A DNA stretch of 64,000 bases from Piper betle (lineage: Eukaryota > Streptophyta > Magnoliopsida > Piperales > Piperaceae), in assembly GCA_033002965.1 (NCBI GenBank), contig JAURVB010013965.1:84501-148500 (forward strand). Direction: 5' to 3'. Below the pieces are notes generated by a model. It had not been told where the DNA came from. It did no database searches and saw only the letters and a program-made list of their open reading frames with translations. Shown one piece after another: positions 23,509 through 36,491 of the stretch (the stretch's first letter is position 1; the number at the start of each line of letters is the position of its first letter). Both the position numbers and the translations under genes were made by a program.

Positions 23509-24847
23509 ATGGAAAGCACTTCGGAGGAACTCTGCAAGTTGAGATGCTGGGATGAACTCATACCTGATGTGCTTGGTTCCTAGTGTTTGCAAATCATGGA
23601 GGAAGGCAGTGTTGGAGCCATTTGGCTGGCTGGAGGTTGACATTTATAAATGGAGTATAAGGTATTGGGACCGGAGGGAAATGCTGGATCGAATGCTGCA
23701 AATGCTTGTCATGAGGAGCCATGGGTCTTGCCGCAGATTGTGTGTCCATGGCCTGCCGAACGATAGCAGCTTTGCCTTCATTGCCAATCAGTAAGTGATG
23801 TTCAACTTTCATTAGGCCTTCTTTTAGCTTTTTTGTCAGCCAGGTTTATTTGCTGAATTGTATCCTTTTTTTAACTTGATGATGTAGTACACTTAGGCAT
23901 AGTTTGTATTAGTTTTTATTTTGAATAAAATGTCATTGATTTAGTCTTCATTGACTCGATCAATCTAGAATATTTTTTGGTTTTGGATTTAGTGCCAAAA
24001 TAAGAAGAGATATTTGCATAAATCTCTCTTAGTAGTTGCACTCTCCTGTCAATAAACGAGGAATGCTTTTTTGTAATGTGGATATCGTGATGAATGAAAA
24101 TTGAATTCTTCTGTTCTATCTTTATTTTCATCTGCTTATTTGGCTAGACTTTATCACTGGTACTTGTGTGTGATATATATTCAACAGCTGCCCTCAGCAT
24201 GCAGATGTGTTGCCCAATTTTGAAATATCTGATTATTAGATGTCTAATTATGTTGTTTGTCTTTTTTTCCCCCATTTATTTGTAGTATGGACAATTTTGA
24301 TGTCTGCTGATTTGTATTGTTTGGAATTGAGAATGCAAGTGCGGAATGCCTCCAGATGCTTCAACTTACCAGGGGTGAGATGTCTGATTCCATAGTCGAG
24401 CAGTTGGCTGATAGACTGTCCAATCTCACATATTTGGATCTGAGCCACTGCGTCAGTATTGGCACAAGGGCCATGGAAGCATTTGGAAAGCACTGCAAAT
24501 CGCTGACAACATTGGTGCGCTCTATGCACCCATTAGAGCATGATAGGCAAGATGAAGAAGCCCATGCAATTGCTACCTTCATGCCCAACCTCATCCATTT
24601 GGAGATCTGTTATATGCGTGTCACGACTCAGAGCTGCCTTGTGATCATTTCACATTGTAGCCAGCTCAAGCACTTGGACATCAGGGGTTGTTGGGGCGTG
24701 AAGCTTAATGACAACTTTATGAAAAAGAACCATCCCAATTTGAACGTGATTATTGACTGCTTTGTCTGGGGCGACTGGGAAGACTGCGATGACGACTCAT
24801 ATGTATCTGATGAGTTATTGGACGACATCGACATGTTCGATTACTAG
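23509..24847 (+). pseudogene. FBW2: FBW2-like F-box/LRR protein gene with F-box deletion
   Basis: FBW2-type proteins are substrate receptors of SCF ubiquitin ligases, and Arabidopsis FBW2 targets AGO1. The ATG at 23509 opens the usual start (LRCWDELIPDVLG). The frame hits TAG at 23581. The conserved protein resumes out of frame with VPSVCKSWRKAVLEPFGWLE, so the central F-box helices, some 15 residues (length not a multiple of three), are missing at about 23575/23576. The LRR part is well kept: WDRREMLDRMLQMLV, RLCVHGLPNDSSFAFIAN, a GTAAGT donor at 23791, an acceptor AG ending at 24339, then HAECLQMLQLTRGEM, YLDLSHCVSIG, HCKSLTTLVRSMHP, DEEAHAIATFMPNL, LKHLDIRGCWGVKLNDNF and the family tail WEDC. 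Translation from the ATG at 23552 could make an LRR-only protein. A large assembly error is possible but less likely than a real deletion. Confidence 0.8.
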
Positions 24848-25923
24848 AGTACAGTCGGACTTGGTTCTCACGTGGAGTAGGAAGACATTTTTTACACAAT
24901 ATTAAACACCTGGTTGTTCATTGGGTGTTATCTCCAGACTCCTGACTGCTGTCATTAAACCTTTTAAAGTTCATGGGATGTGGCTATAAATCCAGATCTA
25001 CTGCTAATTTCTCTTGTTATTAGCCTCAAAAGTCTGTGAAATATGTAATTTGTTGTGACAGAAAACTGCTTGAGATATTAGAGAACGACGCGAACACTGT
25101 AATCAGACAAATTGTGAAAAGGGTCGCTGGAGTTAAATAAGAATTTAGATTCTAGGCATAATCTTTTAGTTGTGTGTGTATGTCTGTGAAAGGAAGACCA
25201 AAGTAGATGTTAGTGGACTACTTGATGAATTAACTTTGTCATATCATCAGACAATAGAATGGGCAAAAGAGCCTACCTTGCTATTGAATGCCTAGTCTAA
25301 TCAATTCATAACCTGCAATCTGTTCATAATAGAACGTTCGTGCAATTGACAATAAGATGACATTTTTGTTTCTTCCGAGTCTACTTCTCGTTATGCTGCA
25401 CTTGCACGGGGAAGTCAGAAATGGGATATGCGCTTTCGGCTTATAAATGTACGATGAAAGACTAGTGGATGAGTTTCAGAGACATTCTATTATTTGTGTC
25501 GAAGTTGTTTCATTTGAAGCAAAAAGGTTCTGGTACCGTTTCTTGCAGGATATGGAAGTTCATACAAATATAGACAAGAATGGCGTCAACAAATCATTCA
25601 ACATTTTTTTCCCCTGGTACAGCAAAGAATTAACCGTGTTAATGGCAAATAACCGACTTGGCCTGTCATAAACACTGACTCGGACGATGAGGGGAACCCA
25701 CATTTTTATACAGTTAGCAGTTATGACAAGTATGTGCTAAAACACTGGACATTGACTTTACATAATCTTCACAATTAATACAAGTGGGCCGAAAAATTCG
25801 ATGCATGGTTCTGAAGAATGGAGAGTAAAGCCAGTTGATTCATGACAAATATGATCCTGTCGCACGCATCAAGAAGTAGCATATCGCGGTGATGTTTTAG
25901 TGCCATTATGTTGTCCCCAAAAT
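24848..25923. other. Region between the F-box gene and the membrane/coiled-coil gene
   Basis: 3' UTRs of two convergent genes and about 700 bp of unremarkable sequence. A 74-codon frame at 25447-25671 matches no family I know. Confidence 0.45.
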
Positions 25924-28108
25924 CTAAACTGCTTTCATATCCTTTTGGCCGCCTTCGCCTTCCTTATTCTCTGCCTTTCTCGTCTCTGAACTAGAACTAT
26001 GTGACAGATTCCCGTTATCTCCTGCAACATGGTTTTGTCGGCTTTCTCTCCACAATCCAGACTTCCCTATTGCAACAATCAGCTCTAGCTGCTTCCGCTG
26101 CTGGTCCTGCCAATAAGAAATGAAAAATCAATGCTAAGTGGCAGCAGAACAGAATGTTTATGAGTTATGACTAAAGCCCATGATTTTAGTAAATAGTCAA
26201 TTCCCACTTTGCACTTACCTGCATAGCAAGTAAAGCCTTCTGAATTTCTCCAAGTTCCTTCTCAAGATTGTCCTCCTGCAATGCCAATGCTCTGGTTGCC
26301 TCTGAATTCTTTTGAGCCAAAGCTGCAGTCTGTACCCATAAAAAGAGTACTACATTCATTATAGATATCTACCATTATGAAAGCAACAAAAACAATTTAT
26401 TGTTGCCTTCAGCTTCTTCCTGTGCTGTGTCCTATTATTTCTAAGAAACAATTGCCTCAACTCGACCAGCAGCCATATACCCATTGAAAATATCTCCTCC
26501 TATATCGCTCCCTTCCAACAATGCAACCCAAGGCAATATTAACATCTTGGTCAGTAAAATAATTGTGCAGTTCTAAAGCTGAAGGTTATGCTCTATTCCA
26601 GGTATCATAGTTACAATTTTATGCGGCAGAATGTCTGGCATCATACATTAACCATCTATCTTAAAGTGCTAAGTGATCCATAATGGTAAGAAACCATGGA
26701 CAAAGAGTCTGCCAACATACTGCAGAATTTATACAAAATTACATCTCCATACAAAAAAGCAGCAGCTCCATCACAGAGAATACAGCTACAAAATTTACAC
26801 GGCGACATAAATGTAGCACATTTTGATACTTTTGAATTATCAAAATTTACCTCTCCTAGACAGTAAAATCAGCAGCTGTTCTCACATATTGACAACTGTT
26901 ACAGTATGGACATTGTAAGACATAAAACACATTAGAGTACTTTCCTCAAGTGAATTAGATAAAAAATGTGACTTCAAACTTTTCACACAGCATAATTATA
27001 AGATATGATATCCTAACTTCCACCACATGCCTCTATTATGGCCAAAATTTTCTCTTAAATGGGCATACACCTTGTTGCTGGCAACACTCTTTTAGTTCAA
27101 CCTGGTGCTTGACGTTTACACTCCGCTGCTGTTATCTAAGTTTTGATAACTTCCTTCTCTTAAAGATTGAACACTAAACGTTACAATAGAACACTACAAT
27201 TTATCCATAAAAGCACTGACAAGCAAGCTTATCCGCATCCTTTACAAAACAACACAAAAGTAGAAAAAAAAAAACAACAAAAACCAAAGAACTCAGTCTT
27301 TATCTCTCTTAAGAAACTTGCTATAACTTAAAAGAGAAAAATTTTAAATAATAGTAGTTTCATAGGACAAGTACCTCAGTTATTTGTCCTTTCAGTGTCT
27401 TCCTTGTCACTCGAAATCTGATCCCCAGCTTCTCAACCTGCCTAGTCAGAACTCTTATAATCCTAGCTGAGCTCTTGATATCTTCTTCCAGCTTCTCAAT
27501 TCTATCAACTAGATTGAAACTCTTACTTCCTGTCTTGTATGAGACCTTAGAAACTCTTCTCCACTGCCTCTGACGAATGAAAGAGCTTATTGCAACAGCC
27601 CCCACCAAAAAACACATTGCCAGATGAAAAACTTATTCAGAAAGGAAGGCTGGGAAGACTTATTAGGGCCCAAAAATGTATAATTCACCGCACAACCAAT
27701 AGAAATAATCGCAGAAGGGACAATGCTCAGTATCTCAAATGCAGAGAGAAGTGCATCCAGGTTAGGATGATCCTCTTCATCCCTCTTATTTCCAATTTCC
27801 ATTTTATCACCTATCAGTAGAAAGCAGCATAACAAATAAAATATCAGCAAAATTAAACTCAGAAGGACCTGGATCTTACCAATCGATTCATAACTGCGGA
27901 CTCGCCAGCGATAACCTGCAACCGACCCAACTCCAAAGATTAAAGCTATTTGACAAGGAAACTCCAATCTGGCACATCTTGGCAAACTCATATCTGCAAA
28001 TTGGGACTTCCGTTGAATTCTACAAAAGTGCAGGGAATGGACAGCAAAGAAACGCGAATGCTTAACCAATAGCAAATTATGGGCAGCAGCTCCAACCACT
28101 GTCATCAT
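25924..28108 (-). CDS. Uncharacterised conserved plant membrane/coiled-coil protein, one-base frameshift
   Basis: Four exons on the minus strand: 28108-27880, 27810-27375, 26329-26219 and 26106-25924, all with GT-AG introns. The protein starts MMTVVGAAAHNLLLVKHSRF. A hydrophobic segment (CQIALIFGVGSVAGY) follows, then EEDHPNLDALLSAFEILSIV with a second hydrophobic region SAIISIGCAVNYTFLG. Next come FIWQCVFWWGAVAISSF (third), RIEKLEEDIKSSARIIRVL, QVEKLGIRFRVTRKTLKG, QKNSEATRALALQEDNLEKE and IQKALLAMQ, a long coiled coil, and a polar tail of the type GEGGQKDMKAV. The WWG-AVA junction needs one more G in the run read as C at 27599-27603; with it the spliced frame is 319 residues. The 69-bp first intron is in frame. 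The family is conserved in plants as far as I recall, but I cannot name it or its function. It probably sits in an organelle or ER membrane (inference). Confidence 0.75.
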
Positions 28109-28870
28109 TGCTTCCCGTTATCTTCAAACTTCAACCTTCGTAATATCTTACAGACACCATACTTGCCCAAATCAGAATAAAATCTTACCAACATAAAACA
28201 TGGTTGAAGAACACCCAATATGTTAAATATTACATGCATATCTAGCTATAAAACTACTTGTTAACCATCCAATCTCCGTGTTATCAGCTACGAAATTATC
28301 AGACAATACATACCATTAACTGCTAATTTTAAAAAAAAAATTAAAAAAAGAGAGAATGATTATGATAAGAATGCACGATCTGAGTAGATAGCAATCATCA
28401 CTATAAGTTACCAACGACACAGTCATACACAGATAATTAGAGCGTCAGATTCAACAATTAATGCACAAAAAGTTCAAGAATAACCAACAAGGCTAACATA
28501 GAATCCTCCCGAACCATGAGAAGCCATGCTTACAAAATCCACAGCTTGTGATAGACAAAGACACGAAGAAAAATGAAAAGAAAAAACTCAGAAAAAAATG
28601 CAGACAAACAAACACGAAGGAGAAGAATAGAGCATGGACCTCAGAGAGTGGGGAGGCACGCGAGATGGACGGACGGCCGTGGATGGCAGCGGTCGCCGGC
28701 GTCGTAGAGGTGGCGTTAACACCGACGTAGAGGACGAAGGGAGGCGAGGCGACTGACCCCGAGTTAACGGGGTGGTTTGACGGCGTCGGGTACGCAAAAA
28801 CAAAATCGCCCAACGGTTCCATTGTCGGCTCGGTTATCCTATATATGCGAGTTTGGGCCGATTCGAACTC
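28109..28870 (-). other. Probable 5' leader of the membrane/coiled-coil gene
   Basis: GC-rich sequence at 28640-28820 reads in the minus direction as a leader with short open frames. One begins MEPLGDFVFAYPTPSNHP. It could be an upstream ORF or a missed first exon. The rest is intron-like. Confidence 0.35.
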
Positions 28871-29930
28871 TAACCTTTCCAAATAGGAGGTGTTTTATAA
28901 CTAACAAATAATTTATTTTTGTTTTGAAAAAGTTAAAATTTGCCTCTAATTCCCTTAATTCCCCCCCTCCCCCATATGTATTTCATATATAGGAAATTCT
29001 ATACAATTTTATGTTATTTAATAAAAAGAATATACATTTCATGATTGCTCAGTCAACCCATATACGGGTCGTTGAAGAGTCTGAGTTTGGGCCAATACTG
29101 AGATTTTCGAAAAATGGGAAAATGAATTAAGATGCCAAGGGAATAATTGATCAGAGTCTTAGTTTACTGTAATGAGATTCTCCGTGAGTTAGTTTCGGAT
29201 GTCTGAGGCCTCACTATCATTACCGCCACGTAAGACTACCTTCCTTAACATGGAAGAGGGACACAACTTTAGAAGAGAAAATTTTCCTAACTTGAAACGT
29301 GCTTGCTAAGTTAAAAAGAAGATGCAATGTTCTTGGACTAAAGAGAACTAGCTCAAGGACGGATTGAACATTCCCTGTTTCTCCTCGCTTGAAGAACATG
29401 ATATCAGTTGATGGAAGTTTCTGCTCGGACTCCATGTATAACGATGGGAGCCAAATGCTTCTCTAAACAAGATCCATGGTTTCTGGACAGAAGAATCTCT
29501 CTGTTTTTTGCTGTTGCAGGGAAATGAAAATGAAGCTGCACAGAGAAATTGAACTCAAGCCATGATATCTGCAATGAAATGGCTAAACTTCACTGCATTA
29601 AATTCCGATTTGCTTTTGCTAGTATCTGCCTGCAATTGATCCATCATTGACAAGCGTTGAAAGTATCTCAATGCTTTTCATCAGTGGAAAAGTGTATTGA
29701 AGGTTGAGATTGATAATCTCATTATTCCATCTGCTCTACCACTGTAGACAATTCAAAATTCAGAAAAACATGCTGCTGTCTATGACATTCATCTAAGAAT
29801 AGTCCAAAAGCAAGAAGATTCAACAGATATTTCACCAAGAAATCCATACATCAAATGGCAAACAACATCAGTGTTTATAGACAAAAGTAACACATGGATA
29901 TAACGAGTATCAAAATGGCGAATATCCAAC
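28871..29930. other. Spacer between two minus-strand genes
   Basis: AT-rich with no coding signal. The 29220-29930 part probably includes the 3' UTR of the CACTA-derived gene. No CACTA-type terminus was recognised. Confidence 0.4.
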
Positions 29931-32233
29931 TTAACGTGAATCACTGTTCGAGTCGGAATCTTTGCTTGGATCTGAATTGTGGCTCGACTCATGTTGAGGA
30001 GGACGATTGACTGGAATGCGCAACTGGGACAACATAGCACGCATCCGTGTTTCCACCTCTTTATTTATTTGTGCACGCATTTCTTCTTCTCTCCTTGAGA
30101 GCTCCTCTTGCATCTCTTGCATCTTGTCTTGCATCAGCTTTGCAACTTCCTCTTTGGTGAGTAGTTGAGAACTGTTAGAACTATCATGATGTTTGGAAAA
30201 GAGGCGCTAGATGTACATGGAGTCCCAACAACCCTTTGTGCATCCTCCCTACTTCCAAATCCATACAATCGTCCTTTAATTGGACCTCCGGTTGCATCCA
30301 ACCACGCATCTGGATCAAAATCAAGTTGAGAACTATCTGACCCATACTTACTTGTTAAAGCTTCTGCATATCTCTCCTGTAACACAATTCATCACGAACT
30401 ACTGAAAACCCAAGCAGATAGAGAGCATGATAACTAAAAATAAAAAGAAAGAGAATATTTGCAAACTTACTCTAACTCTCTTTGATTTATTATCAATGAA
30501 ATCACCTTTTCCTCCTTTGCGCTTATGTGTACGGTCAAATAGCTCAAGCTGGGTAACTGGTCGACCCAATTCCAAGACCTGAAAATGTTTAACCAATGAG
30601 ACCACTGGCAGACAGAAAATACTAAGGTTGAGCAAGAATCACAAAGGTTCATGTTGAATTACAGAAAAAAGGTATATTATCAAGTCTTTCACCATGATCC
30701 TAATCTAAATCTGTTTGGATCCAATCATATAAAAGGTGGCACATGAATCAGTCCTTCAATCCAATTGAATCCATGTGATCTGCATCTCTGCCCATTAACA
30801 TGGATTAGGTGGACCCTGTGTTTGAGTATAATCTAATAAATGAAATGAATACCATTTTCTTTTTATGAGCAGCAAATGGGATTGAACCTCCAGAATGCTT
30901 AGTAATACCACCATCCTTTTCTGATAGGCGATTTTTTTGGCCTGTTTTAGATTTATTCTGCCATTTCTCATCGCTCCAGTATATCTTAATAAGAGAGTTC
31001 CAAATACTTGGTTTCATCCAGGCAGGCCCAAAACCTTTTGTCTCTACAACATTTGTTTTATTAGCCCTGTGCATAGCATCATCTCGAGCTTGAGTAAGTA
31101 TACCACGGAACCGCCTTGCACAAGTCTTCTCCCAGACATCCTTAACCAGCAAAGTTTCATCCTGGTGCCATGTGTATTTTTCCTAACATAAACAACCAGG
31201 AAAAGTTGAAATACTAACTAACTAATAGCTTTCTTTAATAGTTATTGAAGTACAAGTTCTTTGTTTATAAAATACACATGATTTAATACATGAAGTGAAA
31301 TTACCGCAAATTTTTTCCACAAAAATCCTTAACCTCTCTTGGAACTTTCTTCCAAGTTGGCCATGGCTGAGAAAAATAACTTTTGATGGTGGAAACAATG
31401 GCGCGTGGCACTTTAGGATCAATGAAACTGCTTCCAAAACCACCACATATTAGAATGAAATATTGACACTTCCAAAAAACATAAATACACATTTCAATGA
31501 ACCACCACATTGCAAACCTTCCACTTATTATCTCAAGAGGTTGACCTTTTGTTGGATCAATAGGTGCTCTCGAGCCATAATCAGAATCTTCTGCCCTAGC
31601 CATATTATATGGCCCTTCATCCCAATCATCCTGCCCAGTGTCCACAGTGTCACCAACCGTGCGAGAAGCTTCAGTGCCAAAAGGAGTAGTCAAGGATGAT
31701 CGCCTACCTTTCCTTGCACCCCACGATCTTAAGCGGTGAGTACGATCAACTTCATTTAATACCTCACTGTCAACAGGGCACATAACAACAACATCAGGGC
31801 AATTGCCACTCGCATGAGAATGCCTACATTTATTAGACTTTTTGAGCATATTGAGCCTCTTCTGTAAACCCTTCTGTCTACCACCATCTGATTTTCTTGA
31901 TTTAGTTTGAGGATGACCACATATCCCAGTTCCATTTTTGGTTTTTGAGGGTTTGACTCCAGCTGGTTCCTTGTACAAAATTTCACCATGTGCATACCAG
32001 ATATTATAGTAATGAGTGAACCCTTTAGAGTAAAGATGTACAGCAACATCATCCCGAACATGATACTGCATATTATCACACTTACGACAGGGACACTTAA
32101 TCTTATCTCCACAAATAAATGTAGGATGACGAAATGCAAAGTCAAGAAACTCCTTAACTCCTTCAGTAAATTCATCACGAATATCTCCATTAGGATCTAG
32201 CCGACGATACATCCAGCTACGATCAGCCGACAT
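29931..32233 (-). CDS. CACTA (En/Spm) transposon-derived protein with Transpos_assoc and Transposase_24 regions
   Basis: Five exons: 32233-31518, 31430-31305, 31182-30853, 30578-30471 and 30376-29931, all GT-AG. Exon 1 is a textbook transposase-associated region (PF13963 type): DRSWMYRRLDPNGDIRDEF, then CPCRKC, HLYSKGFTHYYNIWYAHGE. Later exons show the Ptta/En/Spm Transposase_24 (PF03004 type) pattern: WPTWKKVPREVKDF, RRFRGILTQARDDAM, KPSIWNSLIKIYWSDEKW, SEKDGGITKHSGGS, ELGRPVTQLELFDRTHKRKG and RYAEALTSKYG, ending in a glutamate-rich coiled coil and an SDS-rich tail. The catalytic TNP2 region is absent. Two single-base losses break the frame, at A5 31321-31325 and A4 30198-30201. With both restored the exons sum to exactly 575 codons. 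The conserved exon structure argues for an expressed or recently active gene. It could be a TnpA-like product of a resident element, or a domesticated gene. Confidence 0.75.
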
Positions 32234-35200
32234 AGTTGCAAATCAATCTAATACTCCAAGATCAAGCAAGAATAATGTTATTTCAACTAAAGAACCACGG
32301 GCATTAGCTCCTCTAGAAAATACGTAAAGGCTTCCTTCTATCATAACTATCCTAGAAAGTATAACACAAACAAAGCACAACTCCCAACAGATTTCAATCT
32401 ACAAAACTTGTAGATATTTGATCATCTACTCCATTCATTCCATAAGTTATATAACAGAAGCAGACAAAGAGCTACATTTTGTACTTAAATGAATATCCTC
32501 TATAATTAGCAGGAAATAACCTTAGCATTTTAGACAAAGAAAGACAGGCAAGTAAATTTAAATAAGGAAGCATCATATGTAAACTTGCTTGAGGTTTAAC
32601 AAATGCTGATATAATACAAAAACTTTTCACAAATGAACAGAGTATCCTACTAGTCACAAAATATGGATTTGCAAATGAAGATTTTGCTACTTGTTAGAAA
32701 ACATGGACTTCACTGCCTTTGTACTAGCCAAGTTAACGTTGAAGAGAAGACAGCCAACACAGCCACATCCTTGGCTCCAAATGAGATAATGAATGAAGCA
32801 CAATGCTCTGATGGCCTTGCCTAATTATACCATTAGATTTATTCAAAAAATAGAAGGTTGGCATTCCAGCTAGGCAAAACAGCCACATCTCAACGTTGTG
32901 AATCTAACAAACCTAGCACAACCATTAGAATGTCAGATCATTTTTCTACACACTCGGGCATATATCTCATGAAACATATGAAAGTCACAAACCACAAAAA
33001 TAATAACCACTAAAGACATTTGAAAATACAGCAGAACTGAGAACTACATGTGAACAGCTTGGAGTGCAAAAGGGTTTAAAATACTGCTAAATCTAGATTT
33101 TTAAATTCGAAGCCCCCCCACCCACTCAAAACAGGCAAAAATAGACAGATGACAACAGTGGCAATCAACCCTAGCGAGAAATAACATTAGAATGTCGGGC
33201 TATTCTTCTAAAAACACCGTGTAATCTCATGTAGCATACATAATTCAGCCACACATCACAGGTTACTTTGAAATAGAGCAACTATTACTACGGACAACCA
33301 CACATGAACAAGGGGAATAGGGTTCCTTTTCGGCAGTGACAACTTTGCATAAAAAACTGGTTCTACATTTACTAAATCATAACCCAGCAAAAAAAGGAAG
33401 ATATCAACATTAAGGTACTAACTCATCTTAAAATACATTCGACAGATTTTTCTTTTATAAACTTATTGTAATTTCATGCAGCAAACTTGTGAAAATCGCA
33501 ACCACCAAAGTATAGAAAAATCTACACACGCTTCTAAATACAACAATTATCACAGCAAATAACTAATATGCGAACAACTAGAGTAGGACTTCAAACTGCT
33601 GCAGAACACCACATGCAATAATAAAAAGCCATAACTTTGCACGAAAACTAGCTTAAAGAGTAAGTTTATCAAAGTAAGACACTCACAAAGCGGGAAAAAG
33701 CAGCGATCTTTGTTGATTAGGCACAGTCTTCTTCGACGTGACCGAGGAGGAGGATGACGAGGAGAATGTGTATCTGCGACCTAATTTTAACGACGACTTT
33801 TTGACGGCGTTTGGTTCGTTACAACAATTAGCAACTAAGAAGTTGCGACGGAACAGTGTTAAGAATTATCTGGCGTCTACAGTCCGTCAGGATCACCGAC
33901 GAAGTCCTGACGAGGAGTTCCGTTTATCTGCGTTCCTGTGGAAAGTCTGCTACAAACTCAATTTACTTTTTTCATTTTAATTGTTAAAAAAATATTTTTA
34001 AGATGTTAATAATGCTCCCCCGTGATTATGTTAATAATGACCTTTTTTAAAAAAATTCCTCTCGAGCTTATAATCAACCGCCAGATTTAATCTTGTTTGC
34101 ATCAATAGTATTTTTATGAGATTTCTCTTTCTCATTAAGACCTTGTAAAAGAATGGTTGAGCAGCATACTTCCGACGAGCAAAATCCTAACAAGCTCGTG
34201 CTTGGGTAAAAAAATTGAGAACATGGTTTTTGCTAAGACAAAAAAGAGCAATTAGCAACTAGTTCGCTCCCAAGGTGTTTTTAGCCAGGATTATGATGAT
34301 GCCACATACATTACGTCAGAACCCAAGTCCAACAGACTGCTGTAGCGAAAATTTTCATATCATGTCAAATTATACAATGGGGACGATCGCCTTATCTCAG
34401 ATGATCCATCCTTCCTTCAAAGGGGCTCCAGACTCTAAAAACACATTATCCCAATTTTTGACTAATCGTGTACGCCTGCATTAACACTCAAGTAAAAAAT
34501 CATTATTGCTTAGACAAACACTTGATTTGGATTTAAATTTTTTTCTACCATGAACATAGACATCTTCCACCTAAAAAAAGATTAATTTGTTGCAGCAATA
34601 AATATATTCTTAACATATATCCCTTTGTTTCGTTGCTTCCTTCCAATTGAAGTTCTATAATAGTGGATTTTTGACATAGCAAATATAAGCTCTACAATAA
34701 TGAATTTCTAACACAGCCAGCTCGTGTTTTTGGCTAACATAAAATTTATTGAGCTGCCATTCAGTTCTCCAAAATAAGATCCTAATTCATTTTACTATCA
34801 AGTTTAAGCACAATCTACTTCCGACGAGATTATCGCTGAGTTACAAACAACCCAAACAGAGAATCCTACACTGACCGACATAAATTTCACCTGAACTAAA
34901 AGCTGGAATTGTCTGTATGCTCTATCAACTTTGCCCCTAAATGTTGAAGGGCAAAGCACAACTCGAGCGCGAGCGCAACAGAGAAGATCCGGCTCTCGTA
35001 GAACTAGTCCAACGCAAATTATATTTCCAGGCAATCGTAATTATCACATGCACAATCCCCAAAAACTACGAATTGAATTTGTCAAAAAGGGGGGAAACGG
35101 AGAAAACATAAAATATAAACTATATATTGATTCAATTTACTTTCCACATCACTTTTTTTGTCTACAGAATTAAGGAAAACGTCATCACATGGAGAAAAGT

Positions 35201-36491
35201 TTGCATTGCTTCCAAATAAATTGATTATTTGTTCGAAGACAATAAATTACATCTGCAAGTTCATAGTCGGTCGCTCAACAGCAAAATTGCATCATGTCAC
35301 ATACGCCTCAACCACCGCCTTTTCTAAGCTGCAAAAAATGGATGCACTAGGCATCCAAACATGAAGATTTTAGATATAGCTCACACACTAAAAGTGTAAT
35401 CAGCTCTGACATTAAATATCATCAACTTGGAAAGAATAACCTGTCAACACCATCATCACTACACAAGTACACCCTCTTTCATTTTATAACCAATAGTCTT
35501 AAGCGAGAGAGACATAGAGGATCAGCCCTTTATCAAAAGCATACTCCATCATCACTAAACAAGCATAGCAGCTTATTCCTTGATCACTGAATTTAGAGGA
35601 TCGGACCTTTTATAATGAGCCATGTTGATGGAGTCCATTGTGGCCGGTGAGCAGTGGGAAGGAATGACTTGGTCGTAGTCTCCAGCAGTGCCACAGGATG
35701 GCATGTGGGATGGCTGCAAGGGGGATGGATCATATATGGCAGACTACCGTCCTTGGACAAATTGTGATGATGATGATAGCAAAACACAGTGATTACTTAA
35801 CAAACTTTGGACTGGAAAACAGAAGCAAGATCATAATCAGCGCTGATGTTAATGGTGACTTGGCTATGATGCCACTTGAAAGTTCTGAGCAAGGAAGAAA
35901 CAAGAAAAAAAGGTAGAAGGTTCAATTCATCAAACTAGGCCCATTCCAAATGGACCAATTCTCTCAATTTGAAGATAATTGAATAACCTAATATGAGAGA
36001 TTCAAGAGATAAAATGTCCAGATCTCTCAGAGTTAAAGCCCAAGATCTCTAACCAAAGTTGACAAAGTCAAAAGTTACCACTTAATCTTAACCCCAAACT
36101 TCAATTATTTGTCCGTGACTCCTATTAAAAAATTGAAATAGCAATAAACTCCAAATCAAATTGAAAACGCAAGAATCTTCGTACTGCATCACATACTCAA
36201 ACAAAACAAAATGAAAATTTTCAAATAATTAGCATTTTCCTCTACACAGCCAAATTGCATTGCCCTTTCTGATCGCCAACAAAATGGACAAGCAAAGGAC
36301 GATACATAGAAGGGCACATAAGCCAGGAGGAAAAGACACAAGTAGATCCAGAGATTCAACCGTTTGAACATAAAACAGGAAAAATATCGGCCTGCCATTT
36401 TTGTTCCAGCAACAACAAGAAAAATCAAAGTTGATGCAGACATAAAACTTACCAGAAATTCATGAAATAGGGGGGGGGGGTTCACAACTAC
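32234..36491. other. Upstream region of the CACTA-derived gene and spacer to bystin
   Basis: Mostly AT-rich with no supported gene. A GC-richer block at 33722-33960 is dense in CGACG/CGTCG words, and similar TTCCGACGAG motifs recur at 34168 and 34817. Such words can mark subterminal repeats of CACTA elements, but no CACTA/TAGTG ends were found. A long C and A homopolymer run is at 36714-36780. Confidence 0.4.

Noticed and set aside
31463..32200. Plus-strand frames opposite the CACTA-derived gene
   Set aside because: Shadows of the minus-strand coding exons.
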